NCBI RefSeq assembly: GCF_000212355.1
Contig: NC_015496.1
Coordinates: 1,798,001 to 1,862,000, forward strand
DNA length: 64,000 nucleotides
Reading direction: 5' to 3'
Origin: Dokdonia sp. 4H-3-7-5
GTDB lineage: Bacteria; Bacteroidota; Bacteroidia; Flavobacteriales; Flavobacteriaceae
Positions within the stretch are counted from its first letter, which is position 1. Every line of letters starts with the position of its first letter. The notes below the pieces were generated by a model. It was not told the DNA's origin and did not search any database. It saw only the letters and a list, made by a program, of their open reading frames with translations. Made by a program: the position numbers and the translations under genes. Below, one piece after another: positions 26,284 to 35,916 of this stretch.

Positions 26284-26889
26284 TTATTTTGTGCCAAAAT
26301 CAAATTCTACTTCTGGAGCATTTTCTGATCCTGCATCTGCCTCAAAGTATGCACGGTTTTCAAAGCCTAAAATTCCTGCCGCTAGGTTAGTAGGAAACAT
26401 ACGAATTTCAGAGTTTAAAATTTTTGCTTTTTCATTAAAGCGATTACGCTCCACATTGATGCGGTTTTCTGTACGTTCCAGCTCATTGATTAGCTCCTTG
26501 AAGTTTTCATTTGCTTTAAGATCTGGGTAGCGTTCAAAAACAGCTAATAGTCGAGATAGCGCAGAGGTAAGACCTGACTGAGCTTCTTGAAACTGTCTAA
26601 GTTGTGCTGGTGTAATGTTTGAAGGATCAATATTTATTGAGGTAGCTTTGCTACGTGCTTCTATTACTCCTATAAGAGTTGATTGCTCAAACTCTGCATA
26701 GCCTTTGGCTGTATTTACAATATTTGGGATTAAATCTGCACGACGTTGGTAAGAGCTCTCCACGTTACCCCATTGTGCACTTACTTCTTCATCTAGAGGA
26801 ACGAGATTATTATTTGTGCGAGCAAGCCATAAGCCTCCTATTACTAGTATAGCAACAATGGCGATAAGAGCGATAAGTCCTTTTTTCAT
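26284..26889 (-). CDS. lemA: LemA family protein
   Basis: 201 residues, the usual LemA length. One N-terminal membrane helix (GLIALIAIVAILVIGGLWLA) is followed by the family core 'VPLDEEVSAQWGNVESSYQRRADLIPNIVNTAKGYAEFE', long amphipathic helices and 'RNRFNEKAKILNSEIRMFPTNLAAGILGF'. LemA proteins are membrane-anchored coiled-coil proteins of unclear function. The gene is first in the operon with two TPM genes, with no gap to the next. Confidence 0.93.
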   Translation of the reverse strand: MKKGLIALIAIVAILVIGGLWLARTNNNLVPLDEEVSAQWGNVESSYQRRADLIPNIVNTAKGYAEFEQSTLIGVIEARSKATSINIDPSNITPAQLRQFQEAQSGLTSALSRLLAVFERYPDLKANENFKELINELERTENRINVERNRFNEKAKILNSEIRMFPTNLAAGILGFENRAYFEADAGSENAPEVEFDFGTK

Positions 26890-27077
26890 AATATTAATTA
26901 GGTTTGATAGTTAGTTGTTGTTTGTTGTGATTTGTTACAAGTAACGTGCAATAGTAGCAAGTTAAGAAAAAGAATTACTATAAGAAGACAATAAGGTTTT
27001 GTTAAACAGGGTACCTAGGAGTTATATAATTGAGATTTTTGCAAAAAAATCACACTCATTTGTAGTGTACTATTGTT

Positions 27078-27251
27078 ATGGATTTAAAACTTTTATATTT
27101 ACTAGCATCTATGGGAGTTATAGGTGTTATTGCAGGTGTGTATCACCTTGTGTCTGGGCAGTATCTTGTAATGAGTCTTTTGTCAATAACCACTAGCTTA
27201 TTTTTTATAGGCCTAGCTTATCGCGATTACTATAAAGGAAAGCGCTTTTAG
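27078..27251 (+). CDS. Small two-helix membrane protein
   Basis: 57 residues. The sequence starts MDLKLLYLLASMGVIGVIAG and ends in a charged tail (YRDYYKGKRF). Two hydrophobic segments (about 5-20 and 30-47) are joined by a short loop with a few polar residues, so both ends should be cytoplasmic. Its last 4 bases overlap the 3' end of the convergent MerR gene. No family recognised. Clean hydrophobic segments and a basic end in an otherwise empty gap support it as real. Confidence 0.6.
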   Translation: MDLKLLYLLASMGVIGVIAGVYHLVSGQYLVMSLLSITTSLFFIGLAYRDYYKGKRF

Positions 27252-27577
27252 AGATTAGACTTGATCTCTAGTAGTTGTGCCTTTACAGCTTCTAGTTTTC
27301 TTATAATATCAAAATTTGATAATATTTCTTTTTTACCTTCTTTGAGGTGCGTCTTTGCACCATCAAGCGTAAAGCCACGTTCCTTTACTAGATGATAAAT
27401 AAGCTCTAGATTTTTAATATCTTCTGGAGTAAATCTCCTTGTACCCTTAGCATTTTTCTTAGGAGCGATGACATCAAATTCTTTCTCCCAAAAACGTATC
27501 AAAGAAGCATTTACATCAAATGCTTTTGAGACTTCTCCTATTGTATAGTATAATTTTTCTGGAAGATCTATATACAT
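27248..27577 (-). CDS. MerR family transcriptional regulator
   Basis: 109 residues. The MerR winged helix-turn-helix is clear: 'KLYYTIGEVSKAFDVNASLIRFWEKEFDVIAPKKNAKGTRRFTPEDIKNLELIYHLV', with a short helical C-terminus. No effector domain or metal-binding cysteines are present. It overlaps the M23 peptidase gene by one base, and this M23-MerR pair is frequent in flavobacteria. A target operator is not evident. Confidence 0.9.
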   Translation of the reverse strand: MYIDLPEKLYYTIGEVSKAFDVNASLIRFWEKEFDVIAPKKNAKGTRRFTPEDIKNLELIYHLVKERGFTLDGAKTHLKEGKKEILSNFDIIRKLEAVKAQLLEIKSNL

Positions 27578-28548
27578 TAATCGAGTGATTGATTTTCTAT
27601 AGATGACGCAGTGAGCATAAGATCATATTCCTCTGGAGTAAGATCATTATGGTAAAAGTTCACAGGATTAACTACGGTGCCGTTTTTCCACACTTCATAG
27701 TGCAGGTGAGGACCAGAAGAGAGCCCAGTATTACCTACATATCCTATAATCTCACCACGTTTTACGTTTTGCCCCACGGTAGCTTTGTACTTACTCATGT
27801 GCGCATAATACGTTTTATAGCCAAAACCATGCTCTATAATTACCATTTTACCATACCCGCTTCCTAGTCCTACTTTAGTGACTTTTCCATCACCAGTGGC
27901 ATAAATTGGCGTACCAGGAGGAGCTGTAAAGTCCATCCCGTTGTGCATTTTACGATATTTTAAAATAGGGTGAACTCGCATTCCGTAGCCAGAGGCTACT
28001 CTAGAGAGGTCTTTGTTTTGAACCGGTTGTATAGCTGGTATAGTTTTGAGTAACGCTTCTTTCTCTTCGGCTAGTTTTGCAATTTCGTCTAGAGACTTTG
28101 ACTGGATTACAAGTCGTTTTGTGATCTGATCAATACGTTTTGCACTTCCTGTAATCATAGAAGAGTTATCAAATCCCTCTAAGTCTTTGTAACGATTTAC
28201 ACCTCCAAAACCTGCTTGTCTTACCTCATCCGGAATAGGGCTAGCCTCAAATAATACACGGTATACATTGTTATCTCGCTCTTCTACATTTGCAAGTACG
28301 CGTTCTATCTGGTCTAGTTTCTTTTCTTGAATCTCAAACTGTAAAGACATATTTGCCAGCTCACGTTCTAGTTTTCGTTCCTTGGGAGTATCGACACCAG
28401 AGTTAAAAACAGCAATTGTAATAAGAAGTCCCATAAGAGCGGTTGCCGCAATGAATATCAATGCTGCGCCAAAGGTGCGTCCCTTTTTTTTCTCTACTTT
28501 TCGGTAGGATAGTGTCTCACTATCGTAGTAATATTTTACCTTAGACAT
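27577..28548 (-). CDS. M23 family metallopeptidase (cell-wall endopeptidase)
   Basis: 323 residues. An N-terminal membrane anchor (about 27-48) and a coiled-coil (ERKLERELANMSLQFEIQEKKLDQIERVLANVEE) precede the LytM/M23 domain (about 185-310). The zinc residues of the domain appear in HNGMDFTAPPGTPIYA and in GPHLHYEVWKNG, with a further His in YYAHM. Such proteins cut peptide crosslinks of peptidoglycan, or activate amidases when degenerate. Here the metal motif looks intact. It ends overlapping MerR. Confidence 0.92.
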   Translation of the reverse strand: MSKVKYYYDSETLSYRKVEKKKGRTFGAALIFIAATALMGLLITIAVFNSGVDTPKERKLERELANMSLQFEIQEKKLDQIERVLANVEERDNNVYRVLFEASPIPDEVRQAGFGGVNRYKDLEGFDNSSMITGSAKRIDQITKRLVIQSKSLDEIAKLAEEKEALLKTIPAIQPVQNKDLSRVASGYGMRVHPILKYRKMHNGMDFTAPPGTPIYATGDGKVTKVGLGSGYGKMVIIEHGFGYKTYYAHMSKYKATVGQNVKRGEIIGYVGNTGLSSGPHLHYEVWKNGTVVNPVNFYHNDLTPEEYDLMLTASSIENQSLD

Positions 28549-28591
28549 AAGTTAAAATGCTTATTTTTGGGGTTTGTTTATGGGGTTTAGT

Positions 28592-28609
28592 ACGCTTTCG
28601 CGAAAGCGT
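28592..28609. repeat. Palindrome copy 11 (18 bp)
   Basis: Exact 18-bp palindrome in the divergent gap between the M23 peptidase gene and alaS. Confidence 0.97.
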
Positions 28610-28666
28610 GATTTAAAACCTCAACAACGTTCAAATATAAAATAAATTATCCACACCATCCATCGT

Positions 28667-31279
28667 ATGAAATCTCAAGAGGTACGTAAACAGTTTCTAG
28701 ACTTTTTTGAATCCAAAAAACATACCATAGTGCCCTCTGCACCAATGGTTTTAAAGGATGACCCTACATTAATGTTTACAAATGCGGGTATGGTGCCTTT
28801 TAAAGAATATTTTCTAGGAAATGCGACGCCAAAAAATGCTAGGCTGTCAGATACTCAAAAATGTTTGCGTGTTTCAGGAAAGCATAATGACCTGGAGGAA
28901 GTAGGAAAAGATACCTATCATCACACGATGTTTGAGATGCTGGGTAACTGGTCTTTTGGAGATTATTTTAAAGAAGAGGCGATTGCTTGGGCTTGGGAAT
29001 TCTTAACGGAAGTAGTGAAGATTGATAAGGACAGTCTTTATGTGAGTGTTTTTGAAGGAGACAAGGAAGATGGATTAGATAGAGATCAAGAAGCTTTTGA
29101 TATCTGGAAGCAGCGTATTGATGAGGATAGAATCATCGATGGAAATAAAAAAGATAACTTCTGGGAAATGGGAGCGCAAGGACCTTGCGGACCATGTTCA
29201 GAAATACACGTAGACATAAGATCTGCCGAAGAAAAAGCAAAAGTAGACGGGAAGACGCTCATCAATATGGACCATCCACATGTGGTGGAAATCTGGAACC
29301 TTGTATTTATGCAGTACAATCGTCTTGCAGATGGATCGCTTGTAAAGCTTCCTAATCAGCACGTGGATACTGGAATGGGATTTGAGCGCTTATGTATGGT
29401 GCTTCAAGGAGTACAGTCTAACTATGATACAGACGTTTTTACTCCACTAATGAGTGAGATAGAAACGATCACAAACTCAAAGTGCGGTAATGACGAAGAA
29501 ATAGATATTGCAGTACGAGTAATCGCAGATCACGTTAGAGCTGTCTCATTCTCTATTGCAGATGGACAGTTACCTTCTAATACAGGAGCTGGTTATGTAA
29601 TCCGCAGAATCTTACGTCGAGCAATTCGTTATGGGTTTACATTCCTTGACATGAAGGAGCCATTTATCTATAAGCTTGTTGCAACACTTGTAAAGCAAAT
29701 GGGGGATGCATTTCCAGAGCTTAAATCACAGAAGAACTTAATGACAAATGTGATACGTGAAGAGGAAGCTTCTTTTTTACGTACGCTAGATAAAGGGTTA
29801 CTATTACTTGATAATGTAATTGCAGATACTAAAGGTGATACTGTTTCTGGTGATAAAGCTTTTGAGCTTTATGATACTTACGGATTTCCAATAGATCTTA
29901 CAGCACTTATACTTAGCGAGAAAAACTTAAAACTTGATGAGAAAGGTTTTGAAGCAGCTCTTAAAGAGCAAAAGGACCGCTCTCGTGCAGCAACCAAAGT
30001 TGAGACAGACGATTGGAATATCTTACACGAAGATGCTGAAGAAGAGTTTGTAGGATACGATACATTAGAAACTCCGGTGAAAATTACTCGCTACCGTAAG
30101 ACGGAAAGTAAAAAAGACGGTGAGTTATATCAACTGGTATTTAATCTTACTCCGTTCTATCCAGAAGGAGGAGGACAAGTAGGAGATAAGGGATATCTAG
30201 AGACTCCTAATGGAGAGGTTGTTTACATTATCGACACTAAGAAAGAGAATAATTTAATTATTCACCTTGCCAAAAACCTTCCACGATCTACAGATGGAAC
30301 GTTTAAGGCAGTGGTAGACGCAAAACAACGTAGCCGCACAGCTGTAAACCATACTGCAACACACTTATTACATCAAGGTTTACGTAAGGTACTAGGTACA
30401 CACGTAGAGCAAAAGGGTAGTATGGTACATAGCGGGAATTTACGTTTTGACTTTGCTCACTTTTCTAGGGTGACTAAAGAAGAACTTAAAGAGGTAGAAG
30501 ATTTTGTGAATGCACGCATACGTGAAAATCTATCACTAGAAGAGCAGCGAGGAATTCCTTATGATCAGGCAGTACAAGAAGGTGCGATTGCATTATTTGG
30601 AGAGAAGTATGGAGATGCGGTGAGAACTATCCGTTTTGGGAAGTCTATGGAGCTTTGTGGTGGTACACACGTAAAAAATACAGGAGATATCTGGCATTTT
30701 AAAATCACCTCAGAAGGTGCAGTAGCATCTGGTATACGCCGTATAGAAGCAATTACTAGTGATGCTGCCAAAGATTACTTTACATCAGAAACCGAAGCTT
30801 ATAATCAAGTAAAAGCTACCCTTAAAGGGAATCAAGATCCAGTAAAGGCGATTACTAGCCTACTAGATGAGAATGCTGCTTTAAAAAAGCAAGTAGAAGC
30901 ACTTATAAAAGAGAAGGCTCAAAACTTAAGTGGTGATCTTGCTAAGGAGTTTACAGATATAGATGGAGTTGATTTTCTTGCCAAAAAAGTAGATCTAGAC
31001 GCAGGAGCAATAAAAGATCTTGCATTTAAGCTAGGAGAAAATAAAGACAATGTGTTTATTCTTTTTGCTACTGAGCAAGAGGGTAAAGCATTGCTAAGCT
31101 GCTATATTTCAAAGGAGCTTGTTGCTTCTAAGCAATTGAATGCAGGTACTGTGGTGCGCGAACTAGGAAAGCACATCCAAGGTGGAGGTGGTGGGCAACC
31201 CTTCTTTGCAACCGCAGGAGGGAAAAACCCAGCAGGAATAGACGCCGCAATTGCCGAGGTGAAAAATTACTTGGTTTAA
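28667..31279 (+). CDS. alaS: Alanyl-tRNA synthetase
   Basis: 870 residues, full length. The class II catalytic core is at the N-terminus ([17 protein letters not shown], '[15 protein letters not shown]'), then the tRNA-recognition helices, the editing domain with zinc-type motifs HTATHLLH (around residue 564) and CGGTHVKN, and a C-terminal DHHA1-like domain with the [14 protein letters not shown] segment. It charges tRNA-Ala and hydrolyses mischarged Ser or Gly. It is monocistronic, followed by a hairpin terminator. Confidence 0.97.
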   Translation: MKSQEVRKQFLDFFESKKHTIVPSAPMVLKDDPTLMFTNAGMVPFKEYFLGNATPKNARLSDTQKCLRVSGKHNDLEEVGKDTYHHTMFEMLGNWSFGDYFKEEAIAWAWEFLTEVVKIDKDSLYVSVFEGDKEDGLDRDQEAFDIWKQRIDEDRIIDGNKKDNFWEMGAQGPCGPCSEIHVDIRSAEEKAKVDGKTLINMDHPHVVEIWNLVFMQYNRLADGSLVKLPNQHVDTGMGFERLCMVLQGVQSNYDTDVFTPLMSEIETITNSKCGNDEEIDIAVRVIADHVRAVSFSIADGQLPSNTGAGYVIRRILRRAIRYGFTFLDMKEPFIYKLVATLVKQMGDAFPELKSQKNLMTNVIREEEASFLRTLDKGLLLLDNVIADTKGDTVSGDKAFELYDTYGFPIDLTALILSEKNLKLDEKGFEAALKEQKDRSRAATKVETDDWNILHEDAEEEFVGYDTLETPVKITRYRKTESKKDGELYQLVFNLTPFYPEGGGQVGDKGYLETPNGEVVYIIDTKKENNLIIHLAKNLPRSTDGTFKAVVDAKQRSRTAVNHTATHLLHQGLRKVLGTHVEQKGSMVHSGNLRFDFAHFSRVTKEELKEVEDFVNARIRENLSLEEQRGIPYDQAVQEGAIALFGEKYGDAVRTIRFGKSMELCGGTHVKNTGDIWHFKITSEGAVASGIRRIEAITSDAAKDYFTSETEAYNQVKATLKGNQDPVKAITSLLDENAALKKQVEALIKEKAQNLSGDLAKEFTDIDGVDFLAKKVDLDAGAIKDLAFKLGENKDNVFILFATEQEGKALLSCYISKELVASKQLNAGTVVRELGKHIQGGGGGQPFFATAGGKNPAGIDAAIAEVKNYLV

Positions 31280-31290
31280 TACACATACAG

Positions 31291-31327
31291 CCATCTGCTT
31301 ATTAACTTAATAAGTAGATGGTTTTTT
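31291..31327 (+). terminator. Terminator after alaS
   Basis: Thirteen-bp stem CCATCTGCTTATT/AATAAGTAGATGG with one G-U pair, a 5-nt loop and six T. Confidence 0.88.
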
Positions 31328-31348
31328 ATAAAGATTGCTTCTTGTGTT

Positions 31349-32296
31349 ATGATAAAATTACAGACTCAGTTGCCACTTACTACATCATCGACTCCGTTTG
31401 GGTATGATGATACGTTGTTGCTGTTGGGTTCTTGTTTTTCAGAAAACATAGGAGATAAACTAGATTACTATAAATTTCAATCGGTTACAAATCCGTTTGG
31501 GATTATATTTAATCCTATAGCGCTTGAGCGCCTTATACAAGACGCGATTGAAGATAAAACATATACAGAAGAAGATGTTTTTGAACTTGATGGTGTCTGG
31601 AAGTCATACTACGCGCATAGCGATAAAAATGCTTTGAGTAGACTAGGAGCTGTAATACATCTTCAAGAGGCACAGCAATTACTTAGGACGCAGTTAAAAA
31701 GCGCTTCTCATCTCTTTATCACATTAGGTACTGCTTGGGTTTATAGACATATTGAACGAGATGAGGTGGTAGCCAACTGTCACAAGGTGCCTCAGAAGGA
31801 GTTTGTAAAAGAGCTCTTGTCTATAGATGATATTGTGCAAAGTCTATCTCGCATAGTAAAGCTTGTGCGAAACTTCAACCCTGATGTTCACATCACTTTT
31901 ACTGTGTCTCCTGTGCGCCACATAAAAGATGGATTCATAGAAAACACACGAAGTAAATCTCATTTGATTTCCGCTATTCATGAGTTGGTAGATAAGAGTG
32001 GTGTTTCTTACTTTCCTTCTTATGAGATTATGATGGATGAGTTAAGGGATTATCGCTTTTACTGCTCAGATATGATTCATCCTTCGGCACAGGCGGTAGA
32101 TTATATTTGGGAACGATTTGTTGAGGTATACGCTTTCGCGAAAGCGCAACAAACAATAAAACAAGTCTCAAAAGTACAACAAGGAATTACTCATAAACCC
32201 TTTAATGCCGAAGGAGAGCAGCACCAAAAATTCTTGACAAAGTTAGACAGTCAAAAAGAAAAACTAGTACAAGAATTTCCTTGGATGAGGTTTTAA
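31349..32296 (+). CDS. GSCFA-domain protein (SGNH-like hydrolase)
   Basis: 315 residues, the usual length for this Bacteroidota-rich family, named after the motif seen here as LLLGSCFSENIGDKL (near residue 26). Further SGNH-like blocks are 'FITLGTAWVYRH', 'ITFTVSPVRHIKDG' and 'YCSDMIHPSAQAVDYIWERF', the last holding the Asp/His pair. The family is predicted to be an esterase or acyltransferase and is cytoplasmic here, having no signal peptide. Substrate unknown. A palindrome copy encodes VYAFAKAQQ in a helix near residue 262. Confidence 0.9.
   Translation: MIKLQTQLPLTTSSTPFGYDDTLLLLGSCFSENIGDKLDYYKFQSVTNPFGIIFNPIALERLIQDAIEDKTYTEEDVFELDGVWKSYYAHSDKNALSRLGAVIHLQEAQQLLRTQLKSASHLFITLGTAWVYRHIERDEVVANCHKVPQKEFVKELLSIDDIVQSLSRIVKLVRNFNPDVHITFTVSPVRHIKDGFIENTRSKSHLISAIHELVDKSGVSYFPSYEIMMDELRDYRFYCSDMIHPSAQAVDYIWERFVEVYAFAKAQQTIKQVSKVQQGITHKPFNAEGEQHQKFLTKLDSQKEKLVQEFPWMRF
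32131..32146. repeat. Palindrome copy 12, inside the GSCFA gene
   Basis: Exact CGCTTTCGCGAAAGCG read as gct-ttc-gcg-aaa-gcg (AFAKA), the same frame as copy 3. Confidence 0.97.
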
Positions 32297-32303
32297 TGAA
32301 AGC

Positions 32304-32615
32304 TTAAGTGTTGATTTTCTTATAGAGTGAAAGCCATCCACCACCATTCATTGCTTCAATTCCTTTGCTCTTTAAAATTGCAGTAGCAGATGCGCTTCTT
32401 GCACCACTGGCACAAACGCATATTATAGGTGCATCCCAACTCTTTATTTTTGCAGCATTGGTAGCTATTGTCTGTAATGTTATATGCTTAGAGCCTGGAA
32501 TAGCGCCGTTATCATATTCGGCTTTTGATCGCACGTCTATAATAACAGCATCTCTACTAAAGAAGTCGTCAAGTTTCCGCTGTTTCTTACCGAAAAAACT
32601 ACTGAATAACCCCAT
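32304..32615 (-). CDS. Rhodanese-like domain protein
   Basis: 103 residues, a single rhodanese domain. The active-site loop CASGARS begins at Cys68, and 'IIDVRSKAEYDNGAIPGSKHI' is the conserved N-terminal block. The Cys accepts a sulfane sulfur for transfer. No signal peptide is obvious. Its start lies inside the end of the aromatic amino acid hydroxylase gene (17-bp overlap), suggesting co-translation. Specific partner unknown. Confidence 0.9.
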   Translation of the reverse strand: MGLFSSFFGKKQRKLDDFFSRDAVIIDVRSKAEYDNGAIPGSKHITLQTIATNAAKIKSWDAPIICVCASGARSASATAILKSKGIEAMNGGGWLSLYKKINT

Positions 32616-34347
32616 TATCTTCCATTACTAAACTTAGTCCGTCTTTTATAAGATGTGCAATATTTGCTCTAGAAATCATGAGGGATTCTAGGTGTGCTAG
32701 CACTTCCTTATTTCGCGTAAGCTCAAATATTTCAAGTGATAAAAGCCAGTCAGTAGGATATTGCTTTTTGACCGTTTCAAATATACTTAAGAGTGTTGTT
32801 TCTTGTGGGTTTCCAATTTCTCGTTGAGCTCTTACTTCCCTGTAGAATTCGTTAAGTTTTTTGTCCTCTTCAGATAGTTCGTGCTGGATGGTAGTGGTAG
32901 TACTCACCTGACTTTTTATCTCAAAAGAATCATGATCTGCTGCTCCTGCAAAAGCAGAAACTACAGAGGTTCCTATGGCCATATCAAAAGGCCCATTCTT
33001 ACGTGAGATAAGTTTGTCACCTTTGTATGAAACTTCGCAGCCATCAAAATGAACCACGAGCAAGGTTCCATCTACACTACGAGTACCAGTGGTAATCATT
33101 CCTGTCACGGTAATGCCACTTTCAAACTCAAAGGAGTTAATGCCGCCTTCATAAATTTCAAAAGCTTTAAGATCTCTTGGACTCATATTTTCGATAGCCA
33201 TAGAGCTACGCTTGAGTTTCCCTAAAGGCGAAGAGAATCCTTTTCTAAAATGATCTGTTCCTAGTCCTATGAGCTCCTTACCTCTGTAAGAAAGGGCACT
33301 AGGTCCATGAGTTTCAAAATAAACAACACGGTTGTCTTCATCTTGAATCATGTTACTAAAATTCCCACTTACTTGCAGACCAGTGTTAAGCTCGATAGAG
33401 CCTAGCTGCTTACAATCTATAAGTTTTTGGACACCTCGCCATCCACCTCGTCTCAAAGCCATAGTCTCTGCAAATTCTTCTAGCACTTCCATTAAGTATC
33501 CAAAATCTGGAGTAACAAATAGCTGAGGTTGCATTTGTGTGATATCAAATTCTTGATAAGCAGCATCTATGCTATATGGTAGTTTCTTTACAGCATCTGT
33601 AAGGCAATGTTTGCTCTCACCTAGAGATGATAATAAGCCAGCGCCATATAATTTTGGATCTTCTAGTGTTCCTATAAGTCCGTACTCTACGGTCCACCAG
33701 TGAAGGTTTCTTATAAGTGCAATTTCAGACGGTTCTACCGTCATTTGCTGAAGTCGATTTACCTCATCTTCGGCAGCGTCTATTTCTTCTTGAGCAATAC
33801 CTTCAGCTTCTTTTAAAATAGATAGCTTGCGCACTGCTTCATACATATCCATATCATGTGCATTTGATATGGCACGAGCACCTATTTCTCCAAATCTGCG
33901 CAGATATTCCGCATAATCTGGACTAGCAATAATAGGAGCATGACCAGCACCTTCATGTATAATATCTGGTGCAGGTGTGTATTCTATATTTTCTAGTTGG
34001 CGTATGTCACTAGCGATCACAAGCACCTTGTATGCTTGAAATTCCATAAAAGCATTAGGAGGTATAAAACCATCTACCGCAACAGCAGCCCATCCTATTT
34101 CTTTAAGGATACGATTCATCCCGTACATAGAAGGGATGTTATCTATAGAAATCCCTGTTTTTTTAAGACCAGACATATAGCTCTCATGAGCCACCTGACT
34201 TAAATGAGCTACATTTTTACGCATCACATATCTCCACACCGCTTGGTTGATAGGAGTGTATTGATCATAATCTTGCGCCTTGATATATTGTCCTAAATGC
34301 TTAGGCAGACGATCTAATAACGGGTTTGATGTAACTGGTATTTCCAT
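32599..34347 (-). CDS. Biopterin-dependent aromatic amino acid hydroxylase (phenylalanine hydroxylase-like)
   Basis: 582 residues, about twice the usual bacterial phenylalanine hydroxylase. The catalytic domain fills the N-terminal half. Its iron-binding HExxxH appears as HEGAGHAP (about residues 131-138), and 'WWTVEYGLIGTLEDPKLYGAGLLSSLGE' matches the region with the Glu ligand. The C-terminal half, about 250 residues, has no motif I recognise. The likely reaction is Phe to Tyr using a pterin cofactor. The long form occurs in other flavobacteria. It is translationally coupled to a rhodanese gene. Confidence 0.88.
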   Translation of the reverse strand: MEIPVTSNPLLDRLPKHLGQYIKAQDYDQYTPINQAVWRYVMRKNVAHLSQVAHESYMSGLKKTGISIDNIPSMYGMNRILKEIGWAAVAVDGFIPPNAFMEFQAYKVLVIASDIRQLENIEYTPAPDIIHEGAGHAPIIASPDYAEYLRRFGEIGARAISNAHDMDMYEAVRKLSILKEAEGIAQEEIDAAEDEVNRLQQMTVEPSEIALIRNLHWWTVEYGLIGTLEDPKLYGAGLLSSLGESKHCLTDAVKKLPYSIDAAYQEFDITQMQPQLFVTPDFGYLMEVLEEFAETMALRRGGWRGVQKLIDCKQLGSIELNTGLQVSGNFSNMIQDEDNRVVYFETHGPSALSYRGKELIGLGTDHFRKGFSSPLGKLKRSSMAIENMSPRDLKAFEIYEGGINSFEFESGITVTGMITTGTRSVDGTLLVVHFDGCEVSYKGDKLISRKNGPFDMAIGTSVVSAFAGAADHDSFEIKSQVSTTTTIQHELSEEDKKLNEFYREVRAQREIGNPQETTLLSIFETVKKQYPTDWLLSLEIFELTRNKEVLAHLESLMISRANIAHLIKDGLSLVMEDNGVIQ

Positions 34348-34423
34348 AGAGTAAATTTACAAAGAATTGGTCGTGATTAAAATGCTTTCCTAAATCGTTT
34401 GCGTTAAATTATTTTTGGGTATC

Positions 34424-34436
34424 CGCTTTCGCGAAA
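34424..34436. repeat. Palindrome variant, right arm lost
   Basis: CGCTTTCGCGAAA followed by ATG in place of GCG. The TTTCGCGAAA core is intact. Intergenic, between the hydroxylase gene and the enoyl-CoA hydratase gene. Confidence 0.9.
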
Positions 34437-34508
34437 ATGTGAGTTGGCAAAACACGCATTACTCCCTATTTACCTATTTTTACCTAACATTAATATCAGC
34501 TATATACA

Positions 34509-35258
34509 ATGACACAACCTTACGTAAAGACATTAAAAGCAAACGGAATCGCTACAATTACATTTTTTCATCCAGCACATAATAGTATGCCTAGTACTGT
34601 ACTTGCAGACCTCGAGAGCGCAATACATAATAGCGGAGAAGATGATGATGTAAAAGTAATCATACTGCAAAGTGGAGGAGAGCGTACTTTTTGTGCTGGA
34701 GCTAGTTTTGATGAACTTAAAAGCATCGAAGATAATGTAGAAGGAAAGGAATTCTTTATGGGATTTGCACGTGTAATACTCGCTATGCGCTCTTGTCCTA
34801 AAATTATTATAGGTCGTATTCAAGGTAAGGCAGTAGGAGGTGGCGTAGGCCTAGCAGCTGCAACAGATTATTGCTACGCTACTAAGTATGCGAGTATAAA
34901 ACTAAGCGAACTCACCATAGGTATAGGTCCATTTGTTATTGCTCCTGCTGTTGAGCGTAAGATAGGGTTGAATGGACTAAGCAACTTGACACTAAATGCA
35001 ACAGAGTTTTACAGCCCAGAGTGGGCAAAAGAAAAAGGACTGTATGCAGCACTTTTTGAAACCTCTATTTTAATGGATGAGGCGGTACAAGCACTAGCTG
35101 TAAAACTTGCTTCATACAACCCAGAAGCGGTTACCGCTATGAAAAAAGCATTATGGGAAGGAACAGACCACTGGCCATCACTTCTAGAAGAACGCGCTGA
35201 GATGAGTGGTACTTTAGTATTAAGTAAGTTTACAAAAGATACACTGGGAGCGTTGTAA
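34509..35258 (+). CDS. Enoyl-CoA hydratase/isomerase family protein
   Basis: 249 residues, the usual crotonase length. Crotonase motifs include 'RTFCAGASFDELKS' (oxyanion hole) and 'GRIQGKAVGGGVGLAAATDYCYA', followed by 'IKLSELTIGIGPFVIAPAVERKIG'. In the second motif a hydratase would carry one catalytic Glu, and the 'ELTIGIGP' block gives a Glu in the region of the second. Probable role in beta-oxidation or amino acid catabolism. The specific substrate is not determinable. It ends at a strong bidirectional terminator. Confidence 0.88.
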   Translation: MTQPYVKTLKANGIATITFFHPAHNSMPSTVLADLESAIHNSGEDDDVKVIILQSGGERTFCAGASFDELKSIEDNVEGKEFFMGFARVILAMRSCPKIIIGRIQGKAVGGGVGLAAATDYCYATKYASIKLSELTIGIGPFVIAPAVERKIGLNGLSNLTLNATEFYSPEWAKEKGLYAALFETSILMDEAVQALAVKLASYNPEAVTAMKKALWEGTDHWPSLLEERAEMSGTLVLSKFTKDTLGAL

Positions 35259-35296
35259 CTGAGGTGATAATACCAGTCAGAAACTTTATATATTAA

Positions 35297-35320
35297 AAAA
35301 GCACCCCTAGGGGTGCTTTT
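35297..35320. terminator. Bidirectional terminator
   Basis: A 24-bp perfect palindrome made of two 11-bp arms (AAAAGCACCCC and its complement) around TA, between convergent genes. It serves both. Confidence 0.93.
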
Positions 35321-35349
35321 TAAGTTTAAGGGCTAATTCAAACAATGTT

Positions 35350-35916
35350 TTAATTTCCTACTACTTGTGGAGGATATACACCTAAAATTTCTTGAACGAT
35401 AAGATTAATGCGTTCTTCACGCTTATCTACGTCGCCAGTAACTAGTGGTGCTGTACCTTGACCTTGCCAGATAAGCTGATTTTTATTTGCGTCTATTAAG
35501 TCAATGTATAAAGTACCCTGAGTAGATCTTGCAACGGTATTGTTATTAAAACCACCATTCCAGCCCCAAGGGCCTCCCCATGGTCCCCAGAAACCTCCCC
35601 AACCTCCTCGGAAGCCAAAGTTGTTTTGGTACACATCAATACGTTCTTTAGCTTTTGTAAATATGCTTACAAGCACCGTAGGATTTTCAGATTTTGTAAA
35701 ACCTTTTGCCATCATCTCAGATTCAATAGCGCGGAGAACACGTTTTTTATCTAGATCAGAAATCTCTGCTTTGTCTATTCCTGGTTTGTAAAAAGCAAAG
35801 GTTTTGTACTCGTTAAAGTTTGTTTCTTTGTCGTAGTCAGAAGCTACGCGCACAGTGCTACATGAAGCCAGTAAGAGTACGGCTCCTAGCAATGGTAAAA
35901 GTCTAAGTGCTTTCAT
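35350..35916 (-). CDS. DUF4136 lipoprotein
   Basis: 188 residues. A lipobox (LLLASCSTV, Cys around residue 19) marks a lipoprotein signal. The mature part begins 'VRVASDYDKETNFNEYKTFAFYKPG' and carries 'RVLRAIESEMMAKGFTKSENPTVLVSIFTKAKE', as in DUF4136 proteins. A Gly/Trp-rich stretch (GWGGFWGPWGGPWGWNGGF, about 108-128) is followed by 'TLYIDLIDANKNQLIWQGQG'. Function unknown. Likely attached to the outer membrane, facing the periplasm. Confidence 0.88.
   Translation of the reverse strand: MKALRLLPLLGAVLLLASCSTVRVASDYDKETNFNEYKTFAFYKPGIDKAEISDLDKKRVLRAIESEMMAKGFTKSENPTVLVSIFTKAKERIDVYQNNFGFRGGWGGFWGPWGGPWGWNGGFNNNTVARSTQGTLYIDLIDANKNQLIWQGQGTAPLVTGDVDKREERINLIVQEILGVYPPQVVGN

Noticed and set aside
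32599-34347. Aromatic hydroxylase as a fusion created by a lost stop codon.
   Set aside because: The frame is continuous with normal codon use, and the long form appears to be usual in flavobacteria.
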